This document shows positions 29,570 to 40,267 of a DNA stretch of 64,000 bases, one piece after another (position 1 is the first letter of the stretch; each line of letters starts with the position of its first letter). The notes beneath the pieces are model-generated. The model had not been told where the DNA came from, made no database searches, and saw only the letters and a program-made list of their open reading frames with translations. The position numbers and the translations under genes are program-made. This stretch comes from an uncultured Hymenobacter sp. (GTDB taxonomy: Bacteria; Bacteroidota; Bacteroidia; Cytophagales; Hymenobacteraceae): contig CAJYVK010000374.1 in the NCBI GenBank assembly GCA_913778455.1, positions 1 through 64,000 of the forward strand. Direction: 5' to 3'.

Positions 29570-29820
29570 ATACGGTAGGCGAAAACTAGTGATGCGCAAG
29601 CTACTAGATTTCATGCACATGAACAAGAAAAAGTAGGCGAATAATTCCGGCAGGGGTAAGGCAAACGGCCGGGCTTGGCGGTAGAGCGCCCGTAGCGGCC
29701 GTTTGCGGGGAAATTAAATTATTGTTGGCCGGTATCACCAAGCGGTCCAAGGCCCACCAATTCGCGCCGATTGCTCCGCACCGGCCTTATTTTTACAGAC
29801 TTTACCCGTACCCGATTCTG

Positions 29821-31173
29821 ATGCCCGAAGGCGCTATTCTGCTCATCGACGACGAGGCCAGCCTGCGCCGGGTGGTGGCGCGGGTGCTCGAATTTGAGGG
29901 CTACACCGTGTGGCAGGCGGCCGACGCTCGCAGCGGCCTCGACCTGCTGCGCCAGCACGCCGCCGAGGTGCTGGTAGTGCTCTGCGACGTGAAGCTGCCC
30001 GACGCCCACGGCGTGACCCTGCTGCCCCGGCTGCGAGCCCTGGCCCCGCTGGCCGAGGTCATTTTGCTTACCGCCTACGGCACCATTGCTGACGGCGTAC
30101 GCGCCATGAAGGAGGGCGCGTTCGACTACCTCACCAAGGGCGACTCCGACGACCAACTGCTCGTGCTGGTGGCGCGGGCCGCCGAAAAAGCCCGCCTCCA
30201 GCACCGCGTGGCCGAGCTGGAAAAGCAGGTGGGCAGCCAGCACAGCTTCGCCTCCATGATCGGCACCTCACCCGCGCTGCAACGGGCCAAGAGCCTGGCC
30301 GAGCGCGTGGCCCCTACCGAGGCTGCCGTGCTGCTCGAAGGCCCCACCGGCAGCGGCAAGGAGTTGTTTGCCCAGGCCATTCACCAGGCCAGCCCGCGCC
30401 GCAGCAAGCCTTTCGTGGCGGTCAATTGCAGCGCCTTCCCGAAGGATCTACTGGAAAGCGAGCTGTTCGGCTACCGCAAAGGAGCCTTTACCGGGGCAAT
30501 GGCCGATAAGAAGGGCTTGTTTGAGGAAGCCAACGGCGGCACGCTCTTTCTAGACGAAATCGGGGAGCTCGATAGTGGCTTGCAAGCCAAGCTACTGCGC
30601 GTGCTCGAAACCCAGGAGTACTACAAGCTCGGCAACTCCAAGCCCGCCAAGGCCAATGTGCGGCTGGTGGCCGCCACCAACCGCAACCTCCGCGCCGAAG
30701 CCGATGCGGGTCACTTCCGGGCCGATTTGTACTACCGCCTCTCGGTATTTGTGGTGCCCGTGCCGCCGCTCAACGCCCGGCGCGAGGACATCGAGCCGCT
30801 GGCCGAGTATTTCCTGCGCTTCTATGCCGCCAAGCTGCGCAAGCGCCTGCGCGGCATGGATGCCGAATTTGCCCGTTTGTTGCGGGCCTACGACTGGCGC
30901 GGCAACGTGCGCGAGCTCAAGAATGTGCTGGAACGCGCCGTCATCCTGGCCGACGAGGAGGAGCTAACCGCCGATACGCTACCGCCCGAGTTTCAGGCGC
31001 TGGCCCTGGCGGGTACCGACGAGCCCACCGGTAGCCGCAGTCTGTGGGCGGTGGAGAAGCGCCAGATTCAGCTGGTGCTGCACGAGGTTGGGGGCAATAA
31101 GACCGAGGCCGCCCGGCAGTTGGGAATTGGGGTAAAGACGCTGTATCGCAAGCTGCAAGAGTATGGTTTGTAG
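29821..31173 (+). CDS. Sigma54-dependent NtrC-family response regulator (receiver, AAA+, Fis-type HTH)
   Basis: [13 protein letters not shown]..., [57 protein letters not shown]-terminal [24 protein letters not shown]. Confidence 0.95.
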   Translation: MPEGAILLIDDEASLRRVVARVLEFEGYTVWQAADARSGLDLLRQHAAEVLVVLCDVKLPDAHGVTLLPRLRALAPLAEVILLTAYGTIADGVRAMKEGAFDYLTKGDSDDQLLVLVARAAEKARLQHRVAELEKQVGSQHSFASMIGTSPALQRAKSLAERVAPTEAAVLLEGPTGSGKELFAQAIHQASPRRSKPFVAVNCSAFPKDLLESELFGYRKGAFTGAMADKKGLFEEANGGTLFLDEIGELDSGLQAKLLRVLETQEYYKLGNSKPAKANVRLVAATNRNLRAEADAGHFRADLYYRLSVFVVPVPPLNARREDIEPLAEYFLRFYAAKLRKRLRGMDAEFARLLRAYDWRGNVRELKNVLERAVILADEEELTADTLPPEFQALALAGTDEPTGSRSLWAVEKRQIQLVLHEVGGNKTEAARQLGIGVKTLYRKLQEYGL

Positions 31174-31197
31174 GGAATTTGTCGGCACTCTCCCCAC

Positions 31198-31284
31198 CCG
31201 TCATGCTGAGCTTGCGAAGCATCTTATCACGCTCGGGCGGGCCGTTCTAACCCGATAAGATGCTTCGCAAGCTCAGCATGACGG
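31198..31284. repeat. Family B palindromic repeat, copy 3
   Basis: CCGTCATGCTGAGCTTGCGAAGCATCTTATC ... GATAAGATGCTTCGCAAGCTCAGCATGACGG, perfect 31-bp arms. Confidence 0.92.
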
Positions 31285-31364
31285 ACATGAAAAAAGGCGA
31301 AAAGAAGACTGTCGGAACGGGTTCAGTTAATAGTAAACAGGGATGCGATACCAGGTCTTTTTAG

Positions 31365-31391
31365 CCCGGTACCGGGTCATTTTGACCCGGT
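31365..31391. promoter_or_regulatory. Clustered palindromes, candidate operator
   Basis: CCCGGTACCGGG overlapping ACCGGGTCA-TTT-TGACCCGGT. Confidence 0.5.
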
Positions 31392-31548
31392 AAGAACCAG
31401 TTAGGTCAAGACTGAAAAAGAAAAAGCATGCTATTTATCTCTGTAAGTCAAGTAGATAGGTGAGAACGGCATCCCTCCCGCCCAACCTGGCGCAGCATTG
31501 GTAGCTCCTGGCACGAAGCGTTCGGCATTAGGCCGCCACTTTCGCGCT

Positions 31549-33306
31549 ATGAGTGTCAAAACATCCATCACTATCGGGCTGCTGGCCATGCTGGCGCTGC
31601 TGGTCGGCGGCGGCAGCTACGCCTACTACACGGTGCAGCGTCTGGAGCACAGTACCCGGGCCATTCTGCAAGACAATTTTTACTCGGTCCAGCTGGGGCA
31701 GGGCATGTTGCAGGCCCTCGACCAGGTAGAGGCCGCGCCCTCGGCGGCGGGCCTGGTCCAGTTTGAAGCGCAACTGACCCGCGAGGCGGGCAACGTGACC
31801 GAGCGCGGCGAGCGGGCGCTCGTCGATGACCTGACGCAGACGCTGGCCCGCTACCGCACCCAGCCCAGCGCGGCCGACCTGGCCCAACTGCGCCGCCAGA
31901 CTCACCGTATGGTAGAGCTTAATATGCAGGCCCTGACGCGCAAGAACGCCGCCGCTGCCCACGCCGCTACCGTGGCGAGCCGCTACCTCATCCTCTGCAC
32001 GGTGGTGGGCCTGCTGCTGGCATTGTCGCTGGTCCTCAGCGTGCCCGAAGCCGCCGTGAGCGGGCTGCGCAAGCTGTCGGCCAGCATCGCGCACGCCACG
32101 CAGGGCGACTTTGCCGCCACTATTCCGGTCGAGAGCCACGACGAGTTCGGGCGAGTAGCCGAGGGTTTCAATCGCCTGCTGGTGCAGCTCAACACCTTCC
32201 GCCACACCAACCTGGCGGGCATCATGGCCGAGCGCAACCGCGCCGCCAGCATCGTGCGCACGCTCGACGAAGGCATTTTACTGCTCGATGAAAACGGGCA
32301 AATATTAGTGGCCAACCCATTGGCCTGTAATCTGCTGGGCCTGCCCGAGCGCCAGGTAATCGGCCGGCTGGCCCCGGAGCTGGCCGAGCAGCAGCCGCTG
32401 CTGCACCAGTGGCTGGCCTACGCGCAACGGCCGGCTTCCCGCCGCACGGGGGCGCTGCCCTTCACCGCGACGCAGCAGGGCGAAGAGGGCCATTACCACT
32501 TGGTAGTGCACGACGTGCTGAGCCCCAGCCCCACGCTGGGCCACCTGGAGCTGGCTGGCACCATCCTGGCCTTGCACAACGTGTCGGACTTTGCGCGGCG
32601 CGACCAAACCAAGTCGCACTTCCTGGCCACCGTGAGCCACGAGCTGCGCACACCCCTCTCGACCATTAATTTCCACCTCAAGCTGCTACAAGACCCCCGC
32701 GTGGGTACCCTCACCGCCGAGCAGCAAGAGATACTGACCAGCGTGAAGCAGGAAAACCAGCGGCTGCTGGCCCTTACCGGCAACCTGCTCGACGTATCGC
32801 GCCTCGAAAGCGAAACCCTGCCCCTCGATGCCCAGCCCGTGCCCGTGGCTGAGCTCGTGGCCCAGGCCACCGCGCCCGTGCAGCTTCAACTCGCGCCCAA
32901 GCACTTGCAGCTCGCCACGCAGCTCCCGGCCGACCTGCCCCCCGTGCGAGCCGACCGCGAAAAAACGGTGTGGGTGCTGCTCAACCTGCTCACCAACGCC
33001 GTGCGCCACTCGCCCGAAGGCACCACCATCGCCATCACGGCCGCCCGTACGCCCAATGGCCGCGCCGTGCGCGTGGCCGTGCAAGACCACGGCCCCGGCA
33101 TTGCCCCGGAAGATCAGGAGCGCATTTTTCACCGCTTCACCCAGCTGGCCAGTGAGGGCGACGCGCCCCGCACCGGCAGCGGCCTGGGCCTGAGCATCGG
33201 CCGCGAGTTTATCAGCTCGCAGGGCGGGCAGCTGGGCGTCGAGAGCGCACTGGGGGCCGGGAGTACCTTCTTTTTTACGCTTCCCATTGCGGATGAGCTG
33301 AGCTAA
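31549..33306 (+). CDS. Sensor histidine kinase HK1 (TM, HAMP-like, PAS, HisKA, HATPase_c)
   Basis: TVSHELRTPLSTINFHLKLLQD H-box; LLTNAVRHS; DHGPGIAPEDQERIFHRF; GSGLGLSIGREF. Confidence 0.94.
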   Translation: MSVKTSITIGLLAMLALLVGGGSYAYYTVQRLEHSTRAILQDNFYSVQLGQGMLQALDQVEAAPSAAGLVQFEAQLTREAGNVTERGERALVDDLTQTLARYRTQPSAADLAQLRRQTHRMVELNMQALTRKNAAAAHAATVASRYLILCTVVGLLLALSLVLSVPEAAVSGLRKLSASIAHATQGDFAATIPVESHDEFGRVAEGFNRLLVQLNTFRHTNLAGIMAERNRAASIVRTLDEGILLLDENGQILVANPLACNLLGLPERQVIGRLAPELAEQQPLLHQWLAYAQRPASRRTGALPFTATQQGEEGHYHLVVHDVLSPSPTLGHLELAGTILALHNVSDFARRDQTKSHFLATVSHELRTPLSTINFHLKLLQDPRVGTLTAEQQEILTSVKQENQRLLALTGNLLDVSRLESETLPLDAQPVPVAELVAQATAPVQLQLAPKHLQLATQLPADLPPVRADREKTVWVLLNLLTNAVRHSPEGTTIAITAARTPNGRAVRVAVQDHGPGIAPEDQERIFHRFTQLASEGDAPRTGSGLGLSIGREFISSQGGQLGVESALGAGSTFFFTLPIADELS

Positions 33307-33321
33307 AACTGCCCTGGTGGT

Positions 33322-33380
33322 AGGGTTTTGAATTAAAAATTAAGCAAGCGAAAAAAGATAATTTTTAATTCGAAAGCCCT
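33322..33380. repeat. AT-rich inverted repeat between HK1 and kup1
   Basis: AGGGTTTTGAATTAAAAATTA ... TAATTTTTAATTCGAAAGCCCT; 13-bp perfect core. Confidence 0.75.
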
Positions 33381-33432
33381 CTGCAGATGTGCCGAGTATT
33401 CGCATAAAAAACAGATAATCAACTTATTTTTC

Positions 33433-35439
33433 ATGGCTCCCGCAGCGCATTCCGAATCCAACATTCATACCCGTAGCATCACGGCCGCCGGGCTGCTCGT
33501 GACGCTGGGTATCATCTTCGGCGATATTGGTACGTCGCCGCTCTACGTCTTCAAGTCCATTCTCGGCGACCGTCCCATCAGCGAGCTGCTGGTGTATGGC
33601 GGCGTGTCGGCCGTGTTTTGGACGCTCACGCTCCAGACGAGCATCAAATACATCTGGCTCACGCTGGAGGCTGATAACCACGGAGAAGGCGGTATTTTTT
33701 CGCTCTACTCGCTGGTGCGCAAGCGGGGCAAGTGGCTGTTGTGGCCGGCCATCATCGGGGCGGGCACGCTGCTGGCCGATGGTATTATCACGCCGCCCAT
33801 CTCGGTGTCGTCGGCCATTGAGGGGCTGAAAATTCTGGACCCCAGCTTGTCCGAGACCTACATCATCGCGGTGGTGGTCATTATTATCACGCTGCTCTTT
33901 GGCTTCCAGCAGTTTGGGACCAAAGTAGTGGGCGCGTCGTTCGGGCCGATTATGCTGCTGTGGTTTATCACCATTGGTACGCTGGGCCTGGTGCAGGTGC
34001 TGCACCATCCCGGCGTGCTGGCGGCCCTCAACCCGCTCTACGCCATTAAGCTGCTGACGGTGTACCCCAAGGGCTTCTGGCTGCTGGGCGCGGTGTTTCT
34101 CTGCACCACCGGGGCCGAGGCGCTGTACTCCGACCTGGGCCACTGCGGGCGCAAGAACATTCGCGTGTCCTGGCTTTTGGTGAAAAGTGCGCTCGTGCTC
34201 AACTACTTCGGGCAAGCCGCTTGGGCTATGCAGTTTGTAGGTAAGCCCCTGGGCGGCGACCAAAACCCCTTCTTCCTCATCGCGCCCACCTGGGCCGTGC
34301 TGCCGCTCATCCTACTGGCCACGATGGCAACCATCATCGCCTCGCAGGCCCTGATTTCGGGCTCGTACACGCTTATCTCCGAAGCCGTTAGCCTGAACTT
34401 CTGGCCCAAGGTGCGCATTACCTACCCCACCGATCAACGCGGGCAGATCTACGTGCCCAGCATCAACTGGATGCTGTGGGCCGGCTGCGTGGCCGTGCAG
34501 CTGTGGTTTAAAACCTCGTCGAACATGGAGGCGGCCTACGGCTTCTCCATTACCGTGGCCATGATTACGACCAGCATCCTGCTCTCGCAGTACCTGCGCG
34601 GGGTGCGGCATTGGGCACTGCCGGCGGTGGGGCTTATCATGCTGGTATTCATGACGGTGGAGCTGTCCTTCCTCATCGCCAACATCACCAAGCTGCTCAA
34701 CCGCCTGGGCATCCTGATTTTCGAATGGGCGCTGATTCTTAGCATGTGGGTCGGCTACAAGGGCCGCCAAATCAAGAACCGCTACCTCGACATGACCACC
34801 TGGGGTGGCAACCTAGCCATGCTGCAAGAGCTGAGCCAGGACGAAACGGTGAGCAAGTATGCCTCTAACCTCGTGTACCTCACCCGCAGCAAGGACGCCA
34901 AACAGATTGAGTCGCGCATCATCTATTCCATCCTGCGCAAGAAGCCCAAGCGGGCCGACCACTACTGGTTTTTGAATATCAGCTTGTTGAACGAGCCCTT
35001 CGGAATGCGCTACACCCTCGAAACGCTGGTGCCCGACGTGGCTTACAAAATCAATTTCCAGCTCGGCTTCCGCATCCAGCCGCGCATCAACCTGCTGTTC
35101 CGCCGCGTACTCGAAGACATGGGCCGGCAGGGTGAAGTTGATATTACCTCGCGCTACGCCACCCTGCAAAAGCGTAACCTGCCCGGCGACTTCCGCTTCG
35201 TGGTCCTCGATAAAGTGCTGAGCTTCGACAACCAGCTATCGTTTATGGAGGGCTTTATTTTAAAGGCGTATTTCTTTATTAATAAATTAGCTATCAGTGA
35301 TCAGCAGGCTTTCGGCCTCGATACCAGCGACGTAACGGTGGAGAACGTGCCGCTCACCATTCAGCCCTACCGCGAGCTCGACTTGCAGCGCGTGGCGGTG
35401 GGAGAGGAGGCCCCGGTGCGGGCAGTGCTGGCGCATTAG
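33433..35439 (+). CDS. kup: Kup-type potassium transporter (copy 1)
   Basis: LGIIFGDIGTSPLYVFKS; LEADNHGEGGIFSLYSL; LADGIITPPISVSSAIEGL. Confidence 0.95.
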   Translation: MAPAAHSESNIHTRSITAAGLLVTLGIIFGDIGTSPLYVFKSILGDRPISELLVYGGVSAVFWTLTLQTSIKYIWLTLEADNHGEGGIFSLYSLVRKRGKWLLWPAIIGAGTLLADGIITPPISVSSAIEGLKILDPSLSETYIIAVVVIIITLLFGFQQFGTKVVGASFGPIMLLWFITIGTLGLVQVLHHPGVLAALNPLYAIKLLTVYPKGFWLLGAVFLCTTGAEALYSDLGHCGRKNIRVSWLLVKSALVLNYFGQAAWAMQFVGKPLGGDQNPFFLIAPTWAVLPLILLATMATIIASQALISGSYTLISEAVSLNFWPKVRITYPTDQRGQIYVPSINWMLWAGCVAVQLWFKTSSNMEAAYGFSITVAMITTSILLSQYLRGVRHWALPAVGLIMLVFMTVELSFLIANITKLLNRLGILIFEWALILSMWVGYKGRQIKNRYLDMTTWGGNLAMLQELSQDETVSKYASNLVYLTRSKDAKQIESRIIYSILRKKPKRADHYWFLNISLLNEPFGMRYTLETLVPDVAYKINFQLGFRIQPRINLLFRRVLEDMGRQGEVDITSRYATLQKRNLPGDFRFVVLDKVLSFDNQLSFMEGFILKAYFFINKLAISDQQAFGLDTSDVTVENVPLTIQPYRELDLQRVAVGEEAPVRAVLAH

Positions 35440-35471
35440 CGTGTAGTAGGGCGTTGCTCGCCGCCCGTGTG

Positions 35472-35529
35472 ACCCCACCCCCGGCCCCTCCCCTCTCCCA
35501 AAGGGGAGGGGAGGGGCCGGGGGTGGGGT
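35472..35529. repeat. GC-rich hairpin with G-quadruplex motif
   Basis: ACCCCACCCCCGGCCCCTCCCCTCTCCC...GGGGAGGGGAGGGGCCGGGGGTGGGGT. Confidence 0.85.
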
Positions 35530-35611
35530 TATGCGTTAGGGCAATACTCAATCCCTAACATTGTATCTTGATTTTGGGCCATTACCACCCCGCCCGCCCC
35601 GATTACTTGCC

Positions 35612-37012
<1,401 letters not shown>

Positions 37013-37029
37013 GGGCTAGGTGGTGCGGG

Positions 37030-37323
37030 CTACGTGAGGCGAGTCGCCACGGCTCCCTGCCCAACCCACGTGGCGTAAGCCGCTATTGACAACCGCTCGG
37101 CCATAAAATCGCGCATCGAGTACCCCCGTACTTCCAGGCACCAGCGCAAAAAATCGGGTTCCGACTGGGTGGTGGTGAAGCCCCGCTTCAGCACTTCGGC
37201 CCGGCGTACGGGGGATAGTGAAGCCAGCCAGTCGTAGAAATCGGTGGCAGTGAGCGGGAAGTCGGCCGTCTGGGCGTAGTAGGCCTGGGTGGCGGCGGTA
37301 ATTTCAGGAAGCAACGAAGACAT
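37030..37323 (-). CDS. Small hypothetical protein (97 aa)
   Basis: MSSLLPEITAATQAYYAQTADFPLTATDFYDWLASL...; divergent from 37641 gene across shared motif D sites. Confidence 0.6.
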   Translation of the reverse strand: MSSLLPEITAATQAYYAQTADFPLTATDFYDWLASLSPVRRAEVLKRGFTTTQSEPDFLRWCLEVRGYSMRDFMAERLSIAAYATWVGQGAVATRLT

Positions 37324-37457
37324 AGTAGGCTGGCCCGCCCACAATCGGCCGGGCCGCGCAGCCCCATGCCAACCTGGGGCCAGCCCGCGCAATATGCCGC
37401 TATAGCCTTTAAAGCCAGTTTCGGCTGCACCCGCGAGCTGGCGAAATGCACGCGGGC

Positions 37458-37492
37458 CTAGCAAAACGCTAGCCCCGCGTGCGTTTTGCTAG
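37458..37492. promoter_or_regulatory. Motif D pair CTAGCAAAACGCTAG (37458-37472) and degenerate cGTGCGTTTTGCTAG (37478-37492)
   Basis: 15-bp palindrome plus second half-conserved copy, centres 20 bp apart. Confidence 0.7.
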
Positions 37493-37572
37493 GGATATCT
37501 ATTGGCGAGAGCGAGTGGATAAATTTCTAACAGTGAGCACCATGATCATCAGGTGAGGAAAACCGTGCGTCG

Positions 37573-37588
37573 TGGCACTGGCCTTGGT
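37573..37588 (+). promoter_or_regulatory. Sigma54-like -24/-12 element
   Basis: TGGCACTGGCCTTGGT; -12 GC is GG. Confidence 0.4.
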
Positions 37589-37631
37589 AAAAGGGATTTG
37601 CCGCCAGCTAGTTGGCGGCAAGTCCCTTTTT
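37589..37631 (+). terminator. Terminator/attenuator hairpin just upstream of the 37641 start codon
   Basis: AAAAGGGATTTGCCGCCA-GCTAGT-TGGCGGCAAGTCCCTTTTTT. Confidence 0.7.
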
Positions 37632-37640
37632 TCTTATTCC

Positions 37641-37991
37641 ATGACTGCCCACGAAACGGCCGACCTGCTCACCCTGGAATTTCCGGAGCTGGACGCCGAG
37701 CTGCACGCCCCCAGTACGCTGCACAGCGTGTACCGCCAGCTCGATTGCTTCGCCGCCTTCACCCGCCGCGCCCTGAGCGCCGACCGCCTGGCTCTGCTGC
37801 GCCGTTGCTTCGCCGTGGCCGATAGCCTGCTGCGCCACGCCGACCACTACCTCACCCGCGCCATCGAAAACGTGTACCTCCACGGCCTGCACCTCGACGG
37901 CAGCACCGCCCACCTGCACCTGGCCCAGCAGCTCATGCCCCAGGGTCTGTACCGGGCTTACTGCCACCCCCATACCAACATGCTCCCCTAA
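37641..37991 (+). CDS. Small conserved-looking soluble protein (116 aa) next to the kdp operon
   Basis: Start MTAHETADLLTLEFPELDAELHAPSTLHSVYRQLDCFAAFTRRAL...; family not confirmed. Confidence 0.75.
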   Translation: MTAHETADLLTLEFPELDAELHAPSTLHSVYRQLDCFAAFTRRALSADRLALLRRCFAVADSLLRHADHYLTRAIENVYLHGLHLDGSTAHLHLAQQLMPQGLYRAYCHPHTNMLP

Positions 37992-38024
37992 TGAGCCAGC
38001 CGGCTAGCATTCTGCACCGGCCCC

Positions 38025-38039
38025 CTAGCAAAACGCTAC
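38025..38039. promoter_or_regulatory. Motif D copy upstream of kdp operon
   Basis: CTAGCAAAACGCTAC, 14/15 match. Confidence 0.6.
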
Positions 38040-38217
38040 GCTTGCCCCACGCACTACTACCTGAACACCTACTACTGCTGAATTATTTATCGTTGTTAGT
38101 CAATCAATTACCTCGATAAGCGTCCCTTTGTCCCTTACTAGGGCCAGCCTTTGCTCTATGGCTGGCACCCCCGCCGCTGGCGGCTTTTCTCGCCCTTTTT
38201 CTTCCTCATTTGCTCCC

Positions 38218-38313
38218 ATGACTTCCGCGCTGATGATTCCGCTGCTCACGGCCACTGGCCTGGCTGGCTTCTGGCTCTTCTACAAGTCAGTCGATTTTTT
38301 TGATAACATCTAA
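38218..38313 (+). CDS. 31-aa predicted single-TM small protein at head of kdp operon
   Basis: MTSALMIPLLTATGLAGFWLFYKSVDFFDNI*; 12 bp before kdpF. Confidence 0.6.
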   Translation: MTSALMIPLLTATGLAGFWLFYKSVDFFDNI

Positions 38314-38325
38314 CTGCTTCGCGCT

Positions 38326-38406
38326 ATGATGATTGCCCTCTTTGCCTTATCGCTGGCCGTGTTTGGCTACCTCGTGTACGTGCTGTTGAAGCCCGAGCGC
38401 TTCTAG
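38326..38406 (+). CDS. kdpF: KdpF-like small membrane protein (26 aa)
   Basis: MMIALFALSLAVFGYLVYVLLKPERF*; KdpF-like GYLVYxLLxPExF, directly before kdpA. Confidence 0.85.
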   Translation: MMIALFALSLAVFGYLVYVLLKPERF

Positions 38407-38433
38407 CCGTTTTTTCTCTTTCGAATTACTGTC

Positions 38434-40134
38434 ATGACTACTGGTTTACTAGGGATTGTTGTCACCTTCGGGCTCACGCTGCTGCTGGCCCTGCCGCTGG
38501 GCCGGTTTCTGGCCAACGTGTTTCAGGGCAACAAGAACGCCCTCGATTTTCTGGCCCCGCTCGAGCGCGGCATTTTCCGCCTGGCGGGCATCGATGAGAA
38601 GCGCGAAATGACCTGGCAGCAGCACATGCTGGCGCTGCTCACCATCAACCTGGTGTGGTTCGTGTTTGCGATGGTCGTGCTCTGCACCCAGGGTAGCCTG
38701 CCGCTCAACCCCGACGGCAACCCCTCGATGTCCCCCGACCTGGCCTTCAACACCAGCATCTCCTTCCTCGTCAACTGCAACCTGCAACACTACTCCGGCG
38801 AATCGGGCCTGAGCTATCTGTCGCAAATCGTGGTAATTACTTTTCTGCAATTCGTGACCGCCGCCGTCGGCATCGCCGCCGCCGTGGTCGTCATCAACGC
38901 CCTGCAAACCCGCACCACCGACAAGCTGGGCAACTTCTACAACTACTTCGTTAAGAGCATCACCCGCCTGCTGCTGCCCATCTCGCTGGTTATCGCCGTC
39001 ATTCTGGCGTTCAACGGCTCGCCGATGACCATGCACGGCAAGCAGCAGCTGATCACGGTGCAGGGCGACACGACCGCCGTCTCGCGCGGCCCGGTGGCCG
39101 CGATGGTGGCCATCAAGGAGTTGGGCACTAACGGCGGGGGCTTCTACGGGGCCAACTCAGCCCACCCGCTCGAAAACCCCAACTTCATCACCAACGTGAC
39201 GGAAAACGTGTCGCTGGTGCTCATTCCGCTGGCCATGATCTTCGCCCTGGGCTTCTACCTCAAGCGCAACCGGCTGGCCTACATGATATTCGGCGTGATG
39301 ACGGTGGGCTTCCTGGCCCTGCTGGCCCCCACGGTGTACTACGAAATGCACGGCAACCCCGCCATTGCCCACATGGGCGCCGACCAGGCCCTGGGCGCGA
39401 TGGAAGGCAAGGAAATCCGCTTCGGCGCGGCCGCCTCGGCCTACTGGAGCATCACCAATACCATCATCAGCTGCGGCTCGGTCAACTCGATGCACGACTC
39501 GTTCATGCCCATGTCCGGCCTGTGCCAGATGCTGGGCATGATGACCAACGCCTTCTACGGCGGCTGCGGCGTGGGGCTGCTCAACTTCTTCGCCTATCTC
39601 ATTATCGCCGTGTTTATTGCCGGGCTGATGGTGGGCCGCACGCCCGAGTTTTTGGGTAAGAAAATCGAGGCTCGCGAGATGAAAATCGCCGTCATCGTAA
39701 CCCTGCTGCACCCGCTGCTCATCCTGGCCGGCACCGCCATGACGGCCCACCTCTACGCCGGCAACCCCACCGAGTACGCCGGCTGGCTGGCCAACCCCAG
39801 CTTCCACGGCTTCAGCGAGATGCTCTACGAGTTCACCTCCTCCTCGGCCAACAACGGCTCGGGCTTCGAGGGCCTCGGCGACAACACGCCCTGGTGGAAC
39901 ATCTCGACCGGCGTGGTGCTGCTACTCTCGCGCTACCTGCCCATCATCGGCCCGGTAGCCATCGCCGGCCTGCTGGCCCGCAAGAAAGTGGTGCCCGCCA
40001 GCGCCGGTACCCTGCCCGCCGACACTGCCACCTTCGGCGTGATGGTGCTGGCCGTCATCGTGATCATCGCCGCGCTGGCCTTCTTCCCGGCCCTGGCGCT
40101 GGGGCCGCTGGCTGAGCATTTTACAATTTATTGA
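38434..40134 (+). CDS. kdpA: Potassium-transporting ATPase subunit KdpA
   Basis: NLQHYSGESGLSYLSQ; LGTNGGGFYGANSAHPLENPN; CGSVNSMHDSF; SSANNGSGFEGLGDNTPWWN. Confidence 0.97.
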   Translation: MTTGLLGIVVTFGLTLLLALPLGRFLANVFQGNKNALDFLAPLERGIFRLAGIDEKREMTWQQHMLALLTINLVWFVFAMVVLCTQGSLPLNPDGNPSMSPDLAFNTSISFLVNCNLQHYSGESGLSYLSQIVVITFLQFVTAAVGIAAAVVVINALQTRTTDKLGNFYNYFVKSITRLLLPISLVIAVILAFNGSPMTMHGKQQLITVQGDTTAVSRGPVAAMVAIKELGTNGGGFYGANSAHPLENPNFITNVTENVSLVLIPLAMIFALGFYLKRNRLAYMIFGVMTVGFLALLAPTVYYEMHGNPAIAHMGADQALGAMEGKEIRFGAAASAYWSITNTIISCGSVNSMHDSFMPMSGLCQMLGMMTNAFYGGCGVGLLNFFAYLIIAVFIAGLMVGRTPEFLGKKIEAREMKIAVIVTLLHPLLILAGTAMTAHLYAGNPTEYAGWLANPSFHGFSEMLYEFTSSSANNGSGFEGLGDNTPWWNISTGVVLLLSRYLPIIGPVAIAGLLARKKVVPASAGTLPADTATFGVMVLAVIVIIAALAFFPALALGPLAEHFTIY

Positions 40135-40261
40135 GCTGTTAGCTATTAGCTCTCACATAAGCATCAAGCTGTTAGCTACTAGCTATTAGCTGCTAGCCTC
40201 AGCAATTTTCGTCCCGGTTCTTTTTAAAAGCTAACAGCTAGCAGCTAATAGCTAACAGCTG
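40135..40261. repeat. AGCTNNT heptad inverted repeat between kdpA and kdpB
   Basis: AGCTGTTAGCTACTAGCTATTAGCTGCTAGC ... GCTAACAGCTAGCAGCTAATAGCTAACAGCT. Confidence 0.9.
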
Positions 40262-40267
40262 AATAAA

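Noticed and set aside
31392-31548. Sigma54 promoter for HK1 (CTGGCACGAAGCGTTCGG)
   Set aside because: Has TGGCACG but GG-N10 is followed by TC rather than GC; too weak to list.
38128-38313. Start at 38128 giving a 61-aa protein
   Set aside because: N-terminal part is unlike a protein leader and overlaps a sigma54-like sequence; ATG 38218 gives a coherent TM peptide.
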